Below, in pieces: positions 1 through 8,768 of a stretch of 64,000 nucleotides of DNA; the first letter of the stretch is position 1; each line of letters starts with the position of its first letter. The position numbers and the translations under genes were made by a program. The notes under the pieces are model-generated. The model was given only the letters and a program-made list of their open reading frames with translations, ran no database searches and was not told the DNA's origin. Origin of the DNA: CAVZGO01 sp963774935 (GTDB lineage Bacteria; Chloroflexota; Anaerolineae; Anaerolineales; UBA4823); NCBI GenBank assembly GCA_963774935.1, contig CAVZGO010000002.1, positions 215,888-279,887 of the forward strand. Direction: 5' to 3'.

Positions 1-1323
1 GCTGATGAAACCTGCCTGGGCTGCCACGGCCAACCAGGCCAGACGTTAACGCTGGAAGACGGCAGCACTCTGGACCTTTATGTCGATCCACAGGCACATG
101 CTACCTCCATCCACGGGCTCACAGGCATCGCGTGCGCCCAATGCCACACGGATGTGGGAGAATATGCTCACCCACCTTTCACTGCGACCAACCGCCGTGA
201 TGTCACCCTGCAGTTGAATGCCGTATGCCAGCGCTGCCATGCCTCACAAAAAGAGAAGACATTGAACAGCGTTCATGATCAAGCGCAACAAGAGGGAAAC
301 ACCGCAGCAGCAGTTTGCTCCGACTGTCACACTGCGCATGCAGTCCAGGATTGGGTGGATAACGCGACTCTCGAAACCCTGCCGGAAGCCAGAACGGTCA
401 TCCCGCAAACATGTGCGCAATGCCATAATGCCATCTACCAGCAATACCTGACCAGTGTGCACGGTAAAGCGCTGACAGAGGAAAATAATCCAGACGTACC
501 CACCTGCATCGATTGTCATGGGTCGCATGAAATCCAGGATCCCAACTCGAACGAATTCCGCCTGGCTTCACCCCAGATGTGTGCGGACTGCCACGCTGAC
601 CCAGCGCGCATGGCAAAGTATGGCGTTTCGACGGATGTGCTGACCACTTATGTAGCCGATTTTCACGGCACTACCGTGACGATTTTTGAGAAACAATCCC
701 CGGATGCCGAAACAAACAAGCCGGTATGCTACGATTGTCATGGGGTTCATAACATTAAGCGCGCAGATGATCCGGAAAAAGGATTACAGGTACAGGAAAA
801 CCTGCTTGCCACCTGCCAGAAGTGCCACCCGGACGCACAGGAAAATTTTCCCACTGCCTGGCTGTCGCATTATATCCCCTCCCCTGATAAATACCCCGTC
901 GTCTACTACGTCGACCTCTTTTATAAAATCTTCATCCCGACAGTCCTGGGAGGGATGATCTTACTGGTGGTTATGGATTTCACTCGCAGCACCATCAATA
1001 GAAGCAGAAGGCGAAAATCTTTACAATTGGAAATTTCGCAGGCAAGCCCCCCACACGCTGGCGAAGGAGGAGCTGAAGAAACTGCGGTGGAACCTTCTGG
1101 TGCTGAAGAGAACGCATCGTCCGGATTTGTTAGCGAACAAACGGAACTTGTTGCAGAAGAACCAACCCCGGTCGAAGAAGCCATCATCCCGGAAATAGTT
1201 ACAGAGGAAATGGAAGCGCCTGAACAGACAGACCAACCGTCTCCGGATGAGGAAGAAGCAAGCACACATTCTCCAGATGGCGAGAACGAAGAAAATCCAG
1301 GTGAGGAGGTCGATCATGGCTAA
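1..1323 (+). CDS. Multiheme cytochrome c, membrane-anchored (5' partial)
   Basis: The reading frame is open from the first base of the window, so the N-terminus lies outside it; 440 residues are visible. Nine CxxCH heme-binding motifs occur (CLGCH, CAQCH, CQRCH, CSDCH, CAQCH, CIDCH, CADCH, CYDCH, CQKCH), each in NapC/NrfH- or doubled-CxxCH-like spacing. A single hydrophobic helix follows near residues 310-330 (sequence IFIPTVLGGMILLVVMDF), then a basic stop-transfer stretch and a long Glu/Pro-rich tail of about 90 residues, presumably cytoplasmic. Electron transfer outside the membrane is the likely role. The stop codon overlaps the start of the downstream cytochrome b gene by 8 bases, so the two proteins are probably translationally coupled and form one redox complex. 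The electron donor and acceptor cannot be read from the sequence. Confidence 0.9.
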   Translation, partial: ADETCLGCHGQPGQTLTLEDGSTLDLYVDPQAHATSIHGLTGIACAQCHTDVGEYAHPPFTATNRRDVTLQLNAVCQRCHASQKEKTLNSVHDQAQQEGNTAAAVCSDCHTAHAVQDWVDNATLETLPEARTVIPQTCAQCHNAIYQQYLTSVHGKALTEENNPDVPTCIDCHGSHEIQDPNSNEFRLASPQMCADCHADPARMAKYGVSTDVLTTYVADFHGTTVTIFEKQSPDAETNKPVCYDCHGVHNIKRADDPEKGLQVQENLLATCQKCHPDAQENFPTAWLSHYIPSPDKYPVVYYVDLFYKIFIPTVLGGMILLVVMDFTRSTINRSRRRKSLQLEISQASPPHAGEGGAEETAVEPSGAEENASSGFVSEQTELVAEEPTPVEEAIIPEIVTEEMEAPEQTDQPSPDEEEASTHSPDGENEENPGEEVDHG

Positions 1324-2551
1324 TCCACCGCAGACCGAAGCGCCTTCGAATGAGATTCACGAAATGGCAGCACAAGAAAAACCTGAAGTATCTGCAAAAT
1401 ACTACCTGCGTTTCGATCTATTCCAGCGCATAGAGCATATCGCCTTCTTGGTTTCGTTTTCGATCCTCGGCTTGACAGGCTTGATCCAGAAATTTTCACA
1501 GTCTTATGTCAGCCAGTACATCATAAACGCACTGGGCGGGATAGAGACAACTCGACTGATCCATCACTTCTTTGCAGTCGTGATGATGATCGTTTCTATC
1601 TATCATGTCATCAGTGTGCTCTACCGCATCTACGTCTTACGGACACCGCTGACCATGGTGCCGTTGATTGAAGATTTCAAACATCTGTACACCGATATTA
1701 TGTACTACTTCGGATTGCGCAAGCATAAAGCTTATTACGGGCGATATTCTTACGCTGAAAAAGTAGAATATTTAGCCGTTGTATGGGGTACGATAATCAT
1801 GGCGATCACAGGCTTTATGATGTGGAATCCCATCGCCACCACCAGATTTCTAAGCGGTCAATCCATCCCGGCTGCCAAGGCAGCCCACGGTGGCGAGGCG
1901 ATTTTAGCCGTCATGGCGATTATCATCTGGCATTTTTACCATGTCCACCTGCGGCATTTCAATAAAAGTATGTTCAACGGCTACTTAAGCCACAAAGAAA
2001 TGGCGCACGAGCACCCTGCTGAGCTGGCTCAGATTGAGAGTGGGGAGAATTACCAGAGACCACAGCCCGAGGTGATTCGCAACCGGCAGAAGAAATTTTA
2101 TCCCGTGGCAGCCATCATAGCTGTGCTGTTCAGCCTGGGATTGATCGCCTTCATCACAATCGAAGACACCGCGATTACCACTATCCCTCCTGCCGAGAAT
2201 GTTGAGGTTTACGTACCAGTTACACCAACACCGCGACCGACGCCAACAACCGGACCCGAAGCGACCGTTGCCGAAGGTGTAAATCCTGAGAGCTGGGACG
2301 GTAAATACTCTGCTCTGTTTAAAAACCGCTGCAGCACCTGTCACGGGGTTACCAAAGTTGGTGGTTTATCACTGGCAACTTACCAGGAGGCACTGGCGGG
2401 CGGTAACAGTGGCCCTGGCATCGTACCAGGGAATGCTGATGCCAGTATGGTGGTGCAGATCCAGAAAGCAGGCAATCATCCTGGTCAGCTCACTCCCGAA
2501 GAATTACAACAGGTCATCGATTGGATCAATGCAGGTGCGCCGGAGAATTAA
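1316..2551 (+). CDS. Cytochrome b561/formate dehydrogenase gamma-like membrane protein with C-terminal cytochrome c domain
   Basis: The ATG at 1316 has a strong GGAGG ribosome site and overlaps the previous stop (ATGGCTAA), so I prefer it to the upstream in-frame start; this gives 411 residues. Four N-terminal hydrophobic helices carry His residues in the pattern of di-heme b-type cytochromes (IEHIAF, LIHHFF, IWHFYHVHLRHF). A fifth helix (about residues 255-275) leads to a Pro/Thr linker and a periplasmic domain with one CSTCH heme c motif. That last domain resembles the small C-terminal cytochrome c domains with a distal Met ligand. The likely job is quinone-linked electron transfer between the membrane and the preceding multiheme cytochrome. 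The fusion of b-type and c-type parts in one chain is clear; the substrate is not. Confidence 0.88.
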   Translation: MANPPQTEAPSNEIHEMAAQEKPEVSAKYYLRFDLFQRIEHIAFLVSFSILGLTGLIQKFSQSYVSQYIINALGGIETTRLIHHFFAVVMMIVSIYHVISVLYRIYVLRTPLTMVPLIEDFKHLYTDIMYYFGLRKHKAYYGRYSYAEKVEYLAVVWGTIIMAITGFMMWNPIATTRFLSGQSIPAAKAAHGGEAILAVMAIIIWHFYHVHLRHFNKSMFNGYLSHKEMAHEHPAELAQIESGENYQRPQPEVIRNRQKKFYPVAAIIAVLFSLGLIAFITIEDTAITTIPPAENVEVYVPVTPTPRPTPTTGPEATVAEGVNPESWDGKYSALFKNRCSTCHGVTKVGGLSLATYQEALAGGNSGPGIVPGNADASMVVQIQKAGNHPGQLTPEELQQVIDWINAGAPEN

Positions 2552-2568
2552 ACGCTCTAAATTGAAAG

Positions 2569-4050
2569 ATGGCAGATTTTTTCTCGAATAACATCATCGG
2601 TGTTTTTTTCTTTTACGGCCTGGCCTTCTATTCGATGGGTCTGGCCGTTTTACTTGAAATCAGCCACTCGACTGAGTTAGACTTTGCGGATGCCCTGAAA
2701 CCGCTGGCTTTTTTCGGGCTGATCCATGGATCGCACGAGTGGTTCGAGATGGGTCTGCTCATCCAATCCCACATGACCGGGAAAGTTGAATCCGATTGGG
2801 TGTATTACCTGCGCCTGGCGCTACTTGGGGCATCGTTCATGATGTTAATTGCCTTTGGCGGGCGCCTGATCCTGGGTCCCGGACACAAACGGCTGTATTA
2901 CAGTATGCTGGCAGTCGTGGCGGCGTTATGGGCGTTTGGTTTGGTGCTGATACTGGATACTCCAGTTCCTACTCGAGCCCAGTTAATCAGTGCGGATGTA
3001 TACACACGCTATGCCTTGGCGATTCCAGGTGCGGCACTCACCGCCTGGGGATTGGTTCTGCAAGGGCGTGAATTCACCAGAAGCGGGATGAAACGCTTTG
3101 GGATCGACCTGTTTATTGCCGCGGCTGCCTTCGCGCTTTATGGAGGCATTGGCCAGTTGTTTGTATCGCCGAGTGCTCTATTTCCGTCAACGTACTTAAA
3201 TTCAGAGGCTTTCCTGCGCTGGCTGGGCTTCCCAATCCAGGGTTTCCGCGCTTTGATGGCAATCATCAGTGCTATCTTTATCACTCATTCGCTCCGCGCC
3301 TTCGATATCGAAAACCGGCAGCGAATAAAACAGCTTAGTGAAGCCCAAGTTGCAGAACAGAAGCGAGTCCAGGCAATGCGCGCCGAGCTGCTGCACCGGA
3401 CCGTCGACGCTCAGGAGAAAGAACGCCAGCGCATCGCTCGTGAATTGCACGACGAGACCGGACAAACTCTGACCGCCCTCGGCCTGGGTCTCTCCGGCCT
3501 GGTACAAACCATCCCAGGCAACCCCCAAAGAGCTGTGGAGCAAGCCCACCAGCTCCAGAAAGTCGCCTCGGACGGCATCACAGATTTACAGCGGATGGTG
3601 TCTGGTTTACACCCACCCCAGCTTGATGAGCTGGGTTTAGTCCCTGCTTTGAGGTGGTACGCCCAGGAAATCCAAAAATATAACCCACTGAAAATCGAAA
3701 TATCAGGCTCGTTTCAAGATGATTCTGTAGAGGCTGAGACCCGCCTGGCCATCTTTCGCATCGTGCAAGAAGCCATCACCAACGTGCTTCGCCACGCCCA
3801 GGCTTCCCAGGTTTATATCCAATTCGAGGCGAGCAACGGGAATGCAAAGGTCCTGGTACAAGACAATGGTCGAGGGTTCGATGTGGCGGCTGTATTAGCT
3901 GGTTATGAGTTCAACTGCCTGGGTGTTCTGGGGATGATCGAACGGGCAAACCTCATCGGTGGTAATTGCCAGGTACTCTCTACCCCAGGGCAAGGCACGA
4001 CTGTGGAGGTTATTTTTCAGTATGCAGAAAACAGCCAAACCCAGGATTAA
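2569..4050 (+). CDS. Membrane sensor histidine kinase, NarL-partner (HisKA_3) type
   Basis: A 493-residue protein with about seven N-terminal hydrophobic segments (residues 5-240) and no obvious extracytoplasmic ligand domain. A short coiled linker follows, then the HisKA_3 phosphoacceptor region (RIARELHDETGQT, His near residue 291). A HATPase domain closes the protein, with an N box (NVLRHAQA), a G1 box (DNGRGFD) and a GLGMI-like G2 region (LGVLGMIERA). These features define the NarX/DegS/LiaS kinase class, which pairs with NarL-type regulators. The gene sits 17 bases after the cytochrome operon and overlaps the response regulator gene by 29 bases. This placement suggests it senses respiratory state or an electron acceptor and controls the cytochromes, but the signal is inferred only. 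Confidence 0.92.
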   Translation: MADFFSNNIIGVFFFYGLAFYSMGLAVLLEISHSTELDFADALKPLAFFGLIHGSHEWFEMGLLIQSHMTGKVESDWVYYLRLALLGASFMMLIAFGGRLILGPGHKRLYYSMLAVVAALWAFGLVLILDTPVPTRAQLISADVYTRYALAIPGAALTAWGLVLQGREFTRSGMKRFGIDLFIAAAAFALYGGIGQLFVSPSALFPSTYLNSEAFLRWLGFPIQGFRALMAIISAIFITHSLRAFDIENRQRIKQLSEAQVAEQKRVQAMRAELLHRTVDAQEKERQRIARELHDETGQTLTALGLGLSGLVQTIPGNPQRAVEQAHQLQKVASDGITDLQRMVSGLHPPQLDELGLVPALRWYAQEIQKYNPLKIEISGSFQDDSVEAETRLAIFRIVQEAITNVLRHAQASQVYIQFEASNGNAKVLVQDNGRGFDVAAVLAGYEFNCLGVLGMIERANLIGGNCQVLSTPGQGTTVEVIFQYAENSQTQD

Positions 4051-4693
4051 CCTTCTACTGGTTGACGATCATGAGGTCGTGCGCAGTGGACTGCGCATGC
4101 TGCTCGAAAATCAGAGCGATCTTGTGATCGTCGCTGAAGCCAGCTCAGGCCAGCAAGCGCTGGAAATGACGAAGCAATATCTTCCTGATGTAATCTTGAT
4201 GGATATCACCTTGCCCGATATGTCTGGCATTCAGGTCACTCGAATGATATTGGAAGCTGGATTACCGTCAAAAATAATCGCCTTGACCATTCATGAAGAT
4301 GAGCAATTCTTCTTTGAGATGCTGCAAGCCGGCGCGGCTGGGTATGTACCCAAGCGGGCAGCGCCAGAAGACCTGATTACAGCCATACACATGGTGAATA
4401 ATGGTGACGTGTATATCTATCCTTATCTCGCCAGGCTGCTGGTCAATGATTTTCTCAGCCATGTGGATGAAGAGCCAGCATCAAAGGAAGCAATGGATGA
4501 CCTGACCCCACGTGAACGGGAAATATTGGTCGCATTAGCCAGGGGTGATACAAATGACGAGATCGCAGAGACGCTCTCAATAAGCAAACATACCGTCGCA
4601 CGGCACCGTGAAAACCTGATGGGCAAGCTGGGACTGCACAGCCGCAGCGAGCTGGTCAAGTATGCCATTCGAAAAGGCCTCATCAAACCTTAA
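4022..4693 (+). CDS. NarL/FixJ-family response regulator
   Basis: I place the start at ATG 4022, which gives 223 residues and lies inside the 3' end of the kinase gene. The receiver domain begins INLLLVDDHE with the acidic pair; the phosphoacceptor Asp is in PDVILMDITLP, and the conserved Lys is in YVPKRA. The C-terminal LuxR/GerE helix-turn-helix (about residues 150-215) contains LTPREREILVALARG and the recognition helix region SKHTVARHRENL. It is the cognate partner of the kinase just upstream and probably acts as a DNA-binding activator. Longer upstream starts in the same frame would add residues not seen in this family. Confidence 0.93.
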   Translation: MQKTAKPRINLLLVDDHEVVRSGLRMLLENQSDLVIVAEASSGQQALEMTKQYLPDVILMDITLPDMSGIQVTRMILEAGLPSKIIALTIHEDEQFFFEMLQAGAAGYVPKRAAPEDLITAIHMVNNGDVYIYPYLARLLVNDFLSHVDEEPASKEAMDDLTPREREILVALARGDTNDEIAETLSISKHTVARHRENLMGKLGLHSRSELVKYAIRKGLIKP

Positions 4694-4733
4694 TTAGTGC
4701 ATTCTCCCTAGTAAAAATACTGTCAACAGCCAA

Positions 4734-4762
4734 TTGATCCGTAGACGCCTAGCTGCTATACT
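4734..4762 (+). promoter_or_regulatory. Sigma-70-type promoter
   Basis: A -35 hexamer TTGATC (4734-4739) and a -10 hexamer TATACT (4757-4762) are separated by exactly 17 bases. The element lies 40 bases before the start of the small membrane protein gene at 4802, in the right place to drive it as its own unit. Confidence 0.65.
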
Positions 4763-4801
4763 GAAACTGACCCAATAATCGGTTCGGAGAGGAGCAGTAT
4801 T

Positions 4802-5092
4802 ATGCGTAAGGTTCAGATCACCGCAGTTGTATGGACAATGATCCTGGCGGTTCCGTTAACCGCCCTGGCGTTGTCACTCTTAGCCTTCACCACTGAGCAC
4901 CTGACCCAAATATCGACTTCGATCGCCACGTTGAGCCGCGATATCTCTACAGGCGGTCGTGGATTCATTGTTGAGTTTGCTGCTCGCTGGCCAGAATTAG
5001 CCGGGATGGTTATTGGGCAAATCGTTCTTTTGACCATCTTCCTTTTCGTCCGAAAGAGCAATACGCAGGCAGAAAGTAAGATTAGTAAGTAA
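4802..5092 (+). CDS. Small two-helix membrane protein, unknown function
   Basis: A 96-residue protein with two hydrophobic helices, near residues 7-30 and 70-88, joined by a polar Ser/Thr-rich segment and ended by a short basic tail. The start ATG has a good purine-rich ribosome site (GGAGAGGAG) 8 bases upstream and a convincing promoter further up. An antiparallel open frame of the same length exists on the minus strand, but it lacks these signals. I recognise no family. Its position between a redox operon and a cytochrome gene hints at an accessory role in respiration, which is only a guess. Confidence 0.6.
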   Translation: MRKVQITAVVWTMILAVPLTALALSLLAFTTEHLTQISTSIATLSRDISTGGRGFIVEFAARWPELAGMVIGQIVLLTIFLFVRKSNTQAESKISK

Positions 5093-5140
5093 AGATAATC
5101 CAATTTACTAACTCTTCTCTAGGTACTAGAGATAATGAAT

Positions 5141-5164
5141 GGCGGCAGATGGCAGTCTGCCGCC
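5141..5164. terminator. GC-rich hairpin, possible terminator
   Basis: A perfect 9-bp stem, GGCGGCAGA (5141-5149) and TCTGCCGCC (5156-5164), with a 6-base loop lies 48 bases after the stop at 5092. No good T run follows on either strand, so a termination role is plausible but weak. Confidence 0.4.
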
Positions 5165-5201
5165 GTACACTTTAATCATTCATTACAATCAAACTATTGT
5201 C

Positions 5202-5218
5202 ATGTCATTAGATGACAT
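5202..5218. promoter_or_regulatory. Perfect inverted repeat, candidate operator for the decaheme cytochrome
   Basis: ATGTCAT (5202-5208) and ATGACAT (5212-5218) form a perfect 7-bp inverted repeat around TAG. Its centre is about 50 bases before the start point implied by the TATAAT at 5249-5254. This is a common activator position; the binding protein is unknown. Confidence 0.45.
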
Positions 5219-5248
5219 TTGCCACTAATCTAATTCTCACATGTGTAT

Positions 5249-5333
5249 TATAATTCGTTAAGCCTAGAGAAGTGAGCGCCACCCCTGGCGCTCAAGCATA
5301 GGGGAACCGCCGGTCTGCCAACTTGGCGCTTCC
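5249..5333 (+). promoter_or_regulatory. -10 element and structured 5' leader of the cytochrome gene
   Basis: A TATAAT box (5249-5254) with no clear -35 partner precedes a leader of about 200 bases. The leader folds into a perfect 8-bp hairpin GAGCGCCA/TGGCGCTC (5274-5293, loop CCCC) and a second imperfect hairpin (5302-5333) that contains the palindrome GCCAACTTGGC. A structured leader this long before a cytochrome gene may be regulatory RNA. I could not match it to a known riboswitch class. The region 5093-5458 contains no gene that I can support. Confidence 0.4.
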
Positions 5334-5458
5334 TTTGATTAACAGGCATTATCTTTTATATCTGGAAGGAGACATTTGCCGAAAATAAAATATCTATTCG
5401 ATTAACTCGTAAAATGAAAATTCCCCAACACCTATAGCTAGTGAAGAGGAGAATGTAT

Positions 5459-7720
5459 ATGAAAGCAAAATACATCATAATTACCGGTTTTGTGCTCCTG
5501 GCAGTGACTGTGCTGGTAGCGTTCGGCGCAGGAATGGCACAGGCACAGGACCAACCCCCAGCCCCAGTCCCAACCGGACCAGGTGTACCTTACCTAGACG
5601 GAATGGGAAGAAGGTCCACATGCAGATGCAGAAGCAGAAGCCTTTATCCATTGGGATGAAGATGACCCGAAGGAAATCCCCACTTCCTGTGCCAAATGCC
5701 ACTCCACCACGGGCTACCTTGATTACCTGGGTGCGGATGGATCAGAAGCGGGCAAGGTTGACAAAGCCCAGCCGACTGGTCAGGTAGTCACCTGCGAAGC
5801 CTGCCACAATCCGGCTGCCTCCGCACTGACCGAGGTTACCTTCCCGTCTGGCGTAACCGTCACCGGGCTGGGTAGCGAAGCGCGCTGCATGGTCTGCCAC
5901 TCAGGCAATGCATCTATGAAGTCAGTGAATGACCGTCTGGAGCAGTTCAAAGCATCAGATGTCGCTGCTGCAGACAAGGTACCTGCCAAGATCAAGAATG
6001 CTGATGGCACAGAATCTGGGCTTAGCTTCATCAACGTGCATTACCGCGCCGCGGCTGCCACGCTTTATGGCGGTCAGGCTCAAGTTGGCTACCAGTATGC
6101 AGGTAAATCGTATGACTTCAAGAACTCGCATGTAGACATGGCTGACACCTGCATCGAATGCCATGATCCGCACACCGGGGAAGTACTGGTTGAAACCTGC
6201 CAGATCTGCCATGGCGAGCAGGTGAAATCGGCTGCTGACCTGCCTAAGATCCGTGAGTTCACCTCCGCCAAGGATTACGATGGTGATGGCAAGACCGATG
6301 AACCCATCCTCGGCGAGATCACCGGACTGCAGGAATCCCTGTTGAAATCCATCCAGGCTTACGCCAAGGAAGTAGCTGGCGCTGAAATCAAGTACGATCG
6401 CCAACGTCTACCCTTACTTCTCAGGCGCGGATGGCAAAGCATACCCCAATTGGACCCCGCGCTTGCTCAAAGCTGCCTACAACTACCAGTTCTCGATCAA
6501 GGACACCGGACAGTATGCCCATGGTCCCAAGTATGTCATCGAGCTGGTTTACGATTCAATCGAGGACCTGAATGCTGCCGAAGACCTGAAGACCAAGACA
6601 GACCTTAGCAAGATGAATCGCGTGGACTACGGCCACTTTGATGGTACATCGATGGCTTTCCGTGATTGGGATGCTGAAGGTGAAGTACCCGCAAGCTGTG
6701 CAAAATGCCACAGTGCTGGCGGTCTGCCGCAGATCTTCGCCAATCCAGGCGCGACGATTTCAACCAGCTGCGACTAACAAAGCCCTGTCCTCCCTGGCGC
6801 AGCCGGTCTCCAATGGTCTGATGTGTGCCACCTGCCACGATGAGGAAGCTGGATTCCCGGCACGCTACTTCTCTGCCTCGGTGAAATTCCCGAGCGGCAA
6901 GTCTGCCTGGTTTGCCAACGCTGACGGCAACCTGTGCTTGAACTGCCATCAGGGTCGCCAATCCAAGAGCACGGTTGATGCTGCCATCGTTGCCGCAGGC
7001 GCCGATAAAGCGGTTGATAAGATCTCGGTTGACAAGGATAACAAACCCAACCTGAGCTTCACCAACCCGCATTACTATGCCGCTGGTGCCACACTCCTGG
7101 GTACTGAAGTCCAGGGTGGTTATGAGTATGACGAGCAGAAGTACAGCGGTCGCACAATGCATCCCGCAGTGCCCCCAGCTACCGGCCTCGACTGCACCAA
7201 CTGCCACGACGCACACACGCTGGAGCTGGATACCACGAGCTGCAGCACCTGCCATGCTGGCATCAAGAGCATCGAAGAAATCCGCAAGCCAGGTGATACT
7301 GTCGATTACGATGGCGATGGCAACACCACCGAAGGGTTTGCAGGTGAAATTGAAGGCATGCAGGAAGCCCTGTGGACGGCGATCAGCAATTACGCCAAGA
7401 ATACTGCCAAGAGCCCCATCGTCTACGATGCCCATACCTATCCATACTTCCTGAAGGATACCAATGGGAACGGTAAGGTGGATCCTGACGAGGCTGACCG
7501 CGCAAATGGCTACTCATTTACTGCCAAACTGCTCAAGGCTGCCTACAACTACCAGTGGGTTTCAAAGGATCCTGGAGCTTTTACGCACAACTTCACCTAC
7601 GCCAACCAGCTTCTCTACGATAGCATCAAAGACCTGGGCGGTGACGTCAGCAAGCTCGTGCGCGCTGAAGTAGTCGCAGGTGCAGTTCCCGAACAACCCA
7701 TAGCCCCAGAGACTCCGTAA
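5459..7720 (+). CDS. Secreted ten-heme cytochrome c, internally duplicated; three +1 frameshifts
   Basis: The ATG at 5459 follows a GAGGAG ribosome site and starts a signal peptide (residues 1-27, cleavage near AQAQ). The coding frame then shifts near 5613, 6399 and 6755. Each shift is a +1 change, and the total length (2262 bases) is again divisible by three, so about 750 residues were encoded. Ten CxxCH motifs appear, five per half: CAKCH, CEACH, CMVCH, CIECH, CQICH, then CAKCH, CATCH, CLNCH, CTNCH, CSTCH. The halves also share an HYxAAxATLxG segment, a Ca-loop-like DYDGDGxT motif, and LLKAAYNYQ. This marks a tandem duplication of a pentaheme unit. Likely role is extracytoplasmic electron transfer. 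The shifts sit next to short homopolymers and may be sequencing errors, so I do not call it a pseudogene with confidence. Confidence 0.85.
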
Positions 7721-7747
7721 TCTCTGGTTCAGAAAGTTCTGTTAAAA

Positions 7748-7784
7748 ATAAAAGAGCGGTGCGATTGCACCGCTCTTTTATTTT
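7748..7784. terminator. Bidirectional Rho-independent terminator
   Basis: AAAGAGCGGTGC (7751-7762) and GCACCGCTCTTT (7767-7778) form a perfect 12-bp stem with loop GATT, flanked by an A run on the left and a T run on the right. It separates the convergent cytochrome gene (plus) and the zinc-ribbon protein gene (minus) and can serve both. Confidence 0.92.
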
Positions 7785-7788
7785 CTAT

Positions 7789-8700
7789 TTATTTCCGCAA
7801 TCTTGTGCCACAAGTGCGGCAGAAAGCATCGCCAGGTGCTGCGCGTTTTCCACATTGGTAGCAATAAACGTCTCCTGGATGTCCTTGAGCAGGCGTAACG
7901 CTCGCGGGTCGATGGCGTTGTGCCCCTGATCGGGTATCACCTACCGGGGCGCGCTTTCCTGTCCGCCAGTAAAGCAGCAAACCGACGCCGATTAGAGCTA
8001 ATGCGACCAGTACCAGCAGCGTTGGCACCAGCCAGGAAGGCAGCACAAAATTCTTCCGCACCGGTTGGACAGGAGTGACGGATAGGCTGGAGCTGCTGAG
8101 CTTATCATCAGCCTTGAGGTATACGATGGGCACATCCATCTCCTGGCCTTCGTCCAGCGCTCCAATTTCTGCGGTGTAATATGAAAGCCCATCGCTGCCA
8201 GCGGCTCCGCTGCCAAATTGCGCCGGCAGGTCCATCTCGCTGGCGCCAATAGGCTGCTGTACCTGCACAGAAAAATTCTGTACCGGGTAGTCGCCTGGCC
8301 AGGCGTAGGTAAAGCTGCGCTGTTCGCCGCTCTTCTGTAAGCCCGGATCATAATACTCTACCTGCAAATCGGATGCAGTGGCAGTCATGGTCAGGGTATT
8401 CCACTCTCCCGCTCGCTGCTGGTCATAAGTCAGGTTCACCAGTGAGCCATCCGGCTGGCGCGCTGCCACCGCGTTCGGTGCACCTACCGCTGCCGGGATG
8501 CGCAGCTTGAATTCACCAGGCAGCGAGAAATTCGCAGGCAGGGTAATGCGGTAGATGACCAGTATGCCGGGATTATCATACTCTGGCCACAGATCAACCT
8601 CCACCGCTGGTAATGTCCATGGTTGTTCCTGAGCATTGGCAGACAAGGGCATAACAAATAATAGAAGGATTAACAGTAGAAAGAGTAGCTTACGACGCAT
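7789..8700 (-). CDS. Exported membrane protein with C-terminal zinc ribbon
   Basis: A 303-residue protein with a clear signal peptide (MRRKLLFLLLILLLFVMPLS, cleaved near ANAQ). About 190 residues of beta-rich extracytoplasmic sequence follow, then one transmembrane helix (around residues 226-247, LVPTLLVLVALALIGVGLLL). The cytoplasmic tail ends in a CxxC-x10-CxxC zinc ribbon (CYQCG...FCRTCG). Proteins with this layout are common hypothetical membrane proteins in Chloroflexota and may link to cytochrome or envelope biogenesis. No catalytic motif is visible. It has its own unit between the bidirectional terminator and the ABC transporter operon, which is transcribed in the same direction. Confidence 0.75.
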   Translation of the reverse strand: MRRKLLFLLLILLLFVMPLSANAQEQPWTLPAVEVDLWPEYDNPGILVIYRITLPANFSLPGEFKLRIPAAVGAPNAVAARQPDGSLVNLTYDQQRAGEWNTLTMTATASDLQVEYYDPGLQKSGEQRSFTYAWPGDYPVQNFSVQVQQPIGASEMDLPAQFGSGAAGSDGLSYYTAEIGALDEGQEMDVPIVYLKADDKLSSSSLSVTPVQPVRKNFVLPSWLVPTLLVLVALALIGVGLLLYWRTGKRAPVGDTRSGAQRHRPASVTPAQGHPGDVYCYQCGKRAAPGDAFCRTCGTRLRK

Positions 8701-8768
8701 TGCCTATTTTCTCCAAACGATTAATGTCGTAGTATCCAAAACGAATCTACACCGACTAAGATAATTTA

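Noticed and set aside
4813..5103. A 96-codon minus-strand frame opposite the small membrane protein gene
   Set aside because: It has no ribosome site or promoter; the plus-strand frame has both and encodes two clean membrane helices.
5265..5333. A c-di-GMP (GEMM) riboswitch before the cytochrome gene
   Set aside because: Some blocks look similar (GCCGGTCTGCC), but the order and the conserved tetraloop helix are missing.
5600..6770. Programmed +1 recoding of the cytochrome gene
   Set aside because: Three events in one gene, each beside a short homopolymer and with no shared slippery codon, fit assembly errors better.
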